Shown piece after piece: positions 62,250 to 64,000 of a stretch of DNA of 64,000 nt. The notes under the pieces are model-generated. The model was not told where the DNA came from and made no database searches. It saw only the letters and a program-made list of their open reading frames with translations. The stretch covers positions 124,001-188,000 of the forward strand of contig NZ_BAAAPC010000006.1 of the NCBI RefSeq assembly GCF_039530945.1, given 5' to 3'. Made by a program: the position numbers and the translations under genes. Source of the DNA: Nocardiopsis_C rhodophaea (GTDB lineage: Bacteria; Actinomycetota; Actinomycetes; Streptosporangiales; Streptosporangiaceae). Each line of letters starts with the position of its first letter. Position 1 is the stretch's first letter.

Positions 62250-63536
62250 GTGCAACGGCGAAGACTGTTCATCCCCGCTGCCCTCATCCCCCTCTTCCTG
62301 AGCACCGCCATGACCGCCGCCCCCGCGTCCGCTTCGGACGAGACACCGCCCCAGCGCTACGCGGTCGCCGGCGCCTCGACCCCCCAAGAACGCACCGAGA
62401 TCGCCCGGACCGGCGTCGCCATCGACGAGGTGGGCGAGCAATCGCTGGTCATCACCGCCACACCGGCCGAGGCCGACCGTGTCGACGCGCTCGGTTACGA
62501 CCTCGTCGAGCTGCCCGATGCGGGCGCGTCCGGCGCTCCGGGACTCCAGGACTTCCCACCGAGCGACTCCGACTTCCACAACTTCGACGAGCTGACCGAG
62601 GTCGTGGACACGACGGTCGCCGACCACCCCGACATCGCGAAGAAATACGTGATCGGCTCCTCCTACCGGGGCCGGGACATCATGGCCGTCAAGATCAGCG
62701 GCAACGTCGAGACCGACGAGGACGAGCCGGAGGTCCTGTTCACCCACTCCCAGCACGCGCGTGAACACCTCACCGTCGAGATGGCGGTCTACCTCCTGGG
62801 GCTGTTCACCGACGAGTACGGCCGGGACCGGGAGATCACCGACTACCTGAACAGCCGGGAGATCTGGATCCTGCCCAACCTCAACCCCGACGGCAGCGAG
62901 TACGACATCGTCACGGGAAGCTACCGCCACTGGCGCAAGAACCGCCAGCCCAACCCGCGCACCTCCGCGGTGGGAACCGACATGAACCGCAACTGGGACT
63001 ACAACTGGGGCTGCTGCGGCGGATCGTCGGGGTGGCCCGGCTCCCAGACCTACCGCGGCGCTTCCCCCGAGTCCGCCCCCGAGGTCAGGGCCGTCGCCGA
63101 CTTCGTACGCGGCCGCATCGTCAACGGCGAGCAGCAGATCACGGTCGCCATCGACTGGCACACCTACAGTGAGCTGATCCTGTGGCCCTACGGCTACACC
63201 TACGACGAGACCGGGCCCGGCATGACACCGGACGACTACAACACCCACGCCGAACTCGGCCGCCTCATGGCGCGGACCAACGGCTACACCCCGGAGCAGT
63301 CCAGCGACCTGTACATCACGGACGGGACGATCAACGACTGGCTGTGGGGCGAGCAGCGGATCTTCAACTACACCTTCGAGATGTACCCCTCCAGCCAGTC
63401 CGGCGGCGGCTTTTACCCGCCGGACGAGGTGATCCCCAGGGAGACCACGCGCAACCGCGAAGCCGTCATGCACCTCCTCGACTACGCGGACTGCCCCCAG
63501 CGCGTCATCGGCAAGGAGGCCGAGTACTGCGGCTGA
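62250..63536 (+). CDS. Secreted M14 zinc carboxypeptidase
   Basis: A 428-residue secreted metallopeptidase. The GTG at 62250 has AGGAGG and starts a signal peptide ('RRRLFIPAALIPLFLSTAMT' in the first 25 residues, with a likely cleavage at AxA, 'APASASDE'). A pro-region follows to about residue 105, then the M14 domain. It has zinc ligands His and Glu in 'HSQHAREHLTVEM', substrate Asn-Arg in 'DMNRNWDYNWG', the third zinc His in 'AIDWHTYSELILWPYG', and catalytic Glu in 'YTFEMYPSSQ'. Such enzymes trim C-terminal residues outside the cell. Its link to the purine genes around it is unclear. Confidence 0.92.
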   Translation: MQRRRLFIPAALIPLFLSTAMTAAPASASDETPPQRYAVAGASTPQERTEIARTGVAIDEVGEQSLVITATPAEADRVDALGYDLVELPDAGASGAPGLQDFPPSDSDFHNFDELTEVVDTTVADHPDIAKKYVIGSSYRGRDIMAVKISGNVETDEDEPEVLFTHSQHAREHLTVEMAVYLLGLFTDEYGRDREITDYLNSREIWILPNLNPDGSEYDIVTGSYRHWRKNRQPNPRTSAVGTDMNRNWDYNWGCCGGSSGWPGSQTYRGASPESAPEVRAVADFVRGRIVNGEQQITVAIDWHTYSELILWPYGYTYDETGPGMTPDDYNTHAELGRLMARTNGYTPEQSSDLYITDGTINDWLWGEQRIFNYTFEMYPSSQSGGGFYPPDEVIPRETTRNREAVMHLLDYADCPQRVIGKEAEYCG

Positions 63537-63612
63537 CCTCCCGGACCGGCCAACCGGGGCCGTGGTGAGCGCGTGCTCTGACACGTCCCGCGGGTCGGTC
63601 GTACCCGACAGA

Positions 63613-63650
63613 GCCGTGGCCCCGGACGCGCTCGCGTCCGGGGCCACGGC
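63613..63650. terminator. Bidirectional terminator
   Basis: A perfect 18-bp stem (63613-63630 with 63633-63650) with only a 2-base centre, so the real loop would open outward. It lies between the convergent carboxypeptidase and allantoinase genes. Confidence 0.8.
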
Positions 63651-63675
63651 CGCACCCAGCGCCGGTTTCCGTCGG

Positions 63676-64000
63676 CTACCGCCGGAGCAGCCGCCCTCGG
63701 GGCCGCTGCGGGTCGACGGGCGCGCCGCGCAGCCAGGCCTGCCGGACCACGCCCGTCAGTTCCCGGCCGTCATAGGCACTCAGCGGGTGCTTGTGCTGCA
63801 GGGTCGCGGCGTCGATGCGGGTGGAGGCGTCGGGGGCCACCACGGCGAAGTCGGCGTCGTAGCCGACCTCCAGACGCCCCTTGCCGCGCACGCCCGCGAT
63901 CTCGGCGGGGCGCCGCGCCATCCAGCGCACCACGTCGCTGAGCGCGTACCCGCGCGTGCGGGCCTCCGTCCAGACGGCCGGGAACCCCACCTGCAGGCCC
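63676..64000 (-). CDS. allB: Allantoinase, C-terminal part
   Basis: Partial: only the last 107 residues are in the window, and the gene continues beyond base 64000. The fragment shows the amidohydrolase end typical of allantoinase ('GFPAVWTEARTRGYALSDVV', 'RPAEIAGVRGKGRLEVGYDA', 'DFAVVAPDAS', 'HKHPLSAYDGRELTGVVRQA' and 'WLRG'). Allantoinase hydrolyses allantoin to allantoate, continuing the urate route from the uricase cluster. Metal ligands lie in the missing N-terminal part. Dihydropyrimidinase-like relatives are the alternative, but 'HKHPLSAYDG' and the setting favour AllB. Confidence 0.88.
   Translation of the reverse strand, partial: GLQVGFPAVWTEARTRGYALSDVVRWMARRPAEIAGVRGKGRLEVGYDADFAVVAPDASTRIDAATLQHKHPLSAYDGRELTGVVRQAWLRGAPVDPQRPRGRLLRR

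Overview
The window is high-GC DNA (about 70% G+C) from an actinobacterium. Support comes from GTG/TTG starts, ATGA/GTGA/TTGA gene overlaps, a PF04672-type S-adenosyl methyltransferase, a DUF3558-like lipoprotein, a dnaG-sigA pair and a glyS-znuCB-zur-uppS-recO-leuA block. A glycerol-teichoic-acid type polymerase gene and overall gene content would fit Streptosporangiales/Nocardiopsaceae, but that rank is a guess from gene content only. No transposase, phage gene, CRISPR array or rRNA was seen. There is one tRNA (Asn).

Layout. (1) 1-7.1 kb: protocatechuate/4-hydroxybenzoate catabolism on the + strand (pcaJ partial, pcaF, pcaH, pcaG, pcaB, pcaD, pcaC, pobA). PobA makes protocatechuate, PcaGH opens the ring, and PcaB, PcaC, PcaD, PcaIJ and PcaF take it to succinyl-CoA and acetyl-CoA. 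pcaD and pcaC are separate genes, not the pcaL fusion. (2) 7.4-25.6 kb: accessory genes. These include a methyltransferase, a GlxA-like AraC regulator divergent from an HD protein, tRNA-Asn, a lipoprotein, and a three-gene cupin/Tm-1-like/TIM-barrel operon. They continue with an erythromycin-esterase-like gene divergent from a double-MerR regulator with a textbook MerR promoter, an esterase, and a DUF385-hemerythrin fusion whose only sensible start codon is ATA. A large FAD/Fe-S dehydrogenase, a PPOX-fold protein and a GH18 chitinase close this part. (3) 25.8-53.7 kb: mostly housekeeping. It holds sigA, dnaG, a sugar ABC importer without ATPase, a PAQR/HlyIII membrane protein, ppdK, a YdcF protein with repeated FHA-ligand-like motifs, dgt, glyS and a monooxygenase. 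A 1233-residue teichoic-acid-type transferase, znuCB-zur with a Zur-like box, an SGNH hydrolase, uppS, recO, a CAP-domain protein and leuA with a Leu-rich leader peptide follow. (4) 54-64 kb: purine-to-glycerate catabolism. gcl, glxR and hyi lie on the minus strand; uraD, uraH, uricase and a purine permease lie on the plus strand. An M14 carboxypeptidase and the end of an allantoinase gene follow. Together these cover urate to allantoin, and glyoxylate to tartronate semialdehyde to glycerate.

Regulatory features read directly from the sequence include a 19-bp-spacer MerR promoter, a Zur-like box, a leuA leader/attenuator, inverted repeats in the hyi-uraD divergent region, and a palindrome at a probably leaderless PPOX gene. 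Many perfect GC-rich hairpins lie at convergent gene ends, and two copies of the same palindromic repeat (17.3 and 39.2 kb) also sit between convergent genes. The items most worth a second look are the Tm-1-like operon, the ATA-start fusion gene, the Gcl homologue that carries the glutamate usually absent from Gcl, the degenerate glycosyltransferase domain with a 60-residue acidic insertion, and the duplicated TRVF motif in the YdcF protein.
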